Source: Psychroserpens ponticola (GTDB taxonomy: Bacteria > Bacteroidota > Bacteroidia > Flavobacteriales > Flavobacteriaceae). Taken from it: DNA of 64,000 nucleotides. The stretch is from NCBI RefSeq assembly GCF_023556315.2, contig NZ_CP116221.1, positions 496,001 through 560,000 on the forward strand. Direction: 5' to 3'. The translations under genes and the position numbers were made by a program. Shown here piece by piece: positions 63,903 to 64,000 of the stretch (position 1 is the stretch's first letter; every line of letters begins with the position of its first letter). The notes beneath the pieces were generated by a model. It did no database searches. It saw only the letters and a list, made by a program, of their open reading frames with translations, and had not been told where the DNA came from.

Positions 63903-64000
63903 TGAAAGTAGCAGTTTTAGATATAAACGGAAAAGACACAGGTAGAAAAGCAGAGCTTTCTAAGGATGTGTTCGCTATTGAACCAAATAATCATGCAGTT
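63902..64000 (+). CDS. rplD: 50S ribosomal protein L4, 5' part
   Basis: The first 33 codons read [20 protein letters not shown] and KDVFAIEPNNHAV, the usual L4 start, and the gene runs off the right edge. In enterobacteria L4 represses its own operon, which bears on the hairpin upstream of rplC. Confidence 0.95.
   Translation, partial: MKVAVLDINGKDTGRKAELSKDVFAIEPNNHAV

Overview
The window is AT-rich DNA from a member of the Bacteroidota, most likely the family Flavobacteriaceae. The evidence is a type IX secretion C-terminal domain, a Bacteroidota-type promoter (TTTG, 19 bp, TACCTTTG) ahead of rpsL, flavobacterial families (double-FtsX permeases, DUF7033 deacetylase, DUF4476) and start codons without Shine-Dalgarno sequences. 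No species can be named from the sequence alone.

Bases 1 to about 14,090 are an accessory island. It is built from gene cassettes, nearly all read on the minus strand, separated by at least six copies or part-copies (A to G below) of an imperfectly palindromic repeat of 87 to 162 bp. Its left arm contains GTGTATGG...GTTGCG and its right arm contains TTATACACGGTGTTGGCA. Three copies carry a central hairpin whose sequence changes while its pairing is kept. Cassette start codons lie only 10 to 16 bp from a repeat's left end, and stop codons lie within or just beyond the right end of the next repeat, which in two cases encodes the C-terminus. Cargo is typical floating-gene content: GNAT acetyltransferases, an NTF2-like protein, a VOC protein, a DMT transporter, a nitroreductase, a Crp-type regulator, hydrolases and many truncated genes. 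A 92-bp leader (5' UTR plus signal peptide) is repeated exactly in front of two unrelated proteins. The island also has a complete IS3-family element with a 3-bp target duplication, and it ends at a 3' fragment of an initiator tRNA-Met gene. No integrase is present in the window.

From 14,130 the content is chromosomal core. First come a histidine kinase and a sigma-54-dependent response regulator, divergent from a 16-kb efflux-type operon of adaptor, ABC ATPase, five paralogous ~800-aa FtsX/MacB permeases, a second ATPase with altered motifs and a TolC-like protein. Next are a membrane-inserted amidohydrolase, an RNA methyltransferase, era, der, a LemA/TPM-domain operon, a MerR regulator, an M23 peptidase, alaS, mpl and several envelope proteins. 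These are followed by paiB-like, DUF1569, radC, DUF7033, yjjG-like, rarA, rhomboid, rlmB, a T9SS arylsulfotransferase-like protein and an Omp85 protein.

The right edge (59,820 to 64,000) is the start of the ribosomal cluster rpsL-rpsG-fusA-rpsJ-rplC-rplD, with a strong hairpin between rpsJ and rplC. The main candidate for an undescribed system is the repeat-bounded cassette array. Its geometry resembles an integron cassette array, but its repeat does not match the canonical attC consensus.
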